DNA from: Adiantum capillus-veneris | Lineage: Eukaryota > Streptophyta > Polypodiopsida > Polypodiales > Pteridaceae | Reading direction: 5' to 3' | Assembly (NCBI GenBank): GCA_014529385.2 | Contig: CM043958.1 | Coordinates: 142,966,734 to 143,030,733 of the forward strand | Length of the DNA: 64,000 nucleotides | Shown here: one piece after another, positions 63,900-64,000 of the stretch | Position numbering within the stretch: position 1 is the first letter of the stretch | Layout of the letters: every line of letters starts with the position of its first letter | Program-made: the position numbers and the translations under genes | The notes under the pieces: generated by a model | What the model was told of the DNA's origin: nothing | The model's input: the letters and a program-made list of their open reading frames with translations, nothing else | The model's database searches: none

Positions 63900-64000
63900 A
63901 TTTTAAGCATATGTGATTGCATCAAGAGAGGCACCCTCTCTTCTTGTGTGGCCCAAGTTGGGCATATCCCACAATCAGTGCATTCCAAGAGATGACATCC
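63900..64000 (-). pseudogene. PPR repeat fragment at the window edge
   Basis: The minus strand contains WNALIVGYAQLG-like sequence (GGATGTCATCTCTTGGAATG at the edge, encoding DVISWNA) and DAITYA-like sequence near 63905. It continues past the window. Same strand and repeat phrases as the array at 6340-10810. Confidence 0.65.

Overview
This is a gene-poor, transposon-rich stretch of a eukaryotic, almost certainly plant, genome. Everything recognisable is mobile-element or decayed gene-family sequence: two CACTA (En/Spm) DNA transposons, several Ty1/copia elements, two long LTR elements with Gag/protease-type proteins but no reverse transcriptase, a Helitron, a LINE endonuclease fragment, a small nested LTR element, and a long minus-strand run of pentatricopeptide (PPR) repeat remnants. 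The PLS-type PPR expansion and the overall texture (AG/CT and GT microsatellites everywhere, nested old elements) suggest a large-genome non-seed land plant such as a fern. That is inference from style, not proof. No intact host gene, tRNA or rRNA gene was found.

Layout. 1-4617: 3' part of a CACTA element (tnp2 transposase, DUF4216, Transposase_24-like gene, subterminal repeats, terminal inverted repeat at 4604-4617). 5189-5365: lone LTR remnant. 6340-10810: degenerate PPR array, minus strand. 10920-12769: decayed copia element, minus. 14717-20128: second CACTA element, whose 5' terminal repeat matches the first one's 3' end. 20.1-24.0 kb: no genes, short tandem repeats. 24056-30430: copia element on the minus strand, split by a TIR element (25152-27795) that itself holds a small LTR element (25184-27562). 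30431-33038: second copia copy, plus strand. 33.3-34.1 kb: LINE endonuclease, minus. 34.6-37.4 kb: copia 5' region with a gag relic.

40627-46474: LTR element N1 (about 1 kb LTRs) encoding a protease-tail-like region and repeated W-(V/I)-P-K motifs. 48081-60460: minus-strand Helitron (Rep to the right, Pif1-type helicase to the left), interrupted at 49709-58628 by LTR element N2 (630 bp LTRs, primer-binding site, Gag, three zinc-knuckle-like motifs, retropepsin, then a tail with the same W-P-K motifs). Removing N2 and one copy of its target duplication restores the Helitron reading frame exactly. 60566-61325: a 380 bp tandem duplication carrying a TATA-like box in each unit. 61.8-64.0 kb: further PPR fragments, microsatellites and an unexplained coiled-coil-like open frame pair.

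How it fits together: the window records successive insertions. Coding capacity for transposition is broken in every element (stops, frameshifts, deletions), so any movement would need enzymes from elsewhere. The points most worth a second look are the Gag-protease-only elements with the shared W-P-K motif, the copia element whose two LTRs are of different families, the three-level nesting inside it, and the duplicated promoter-like block.
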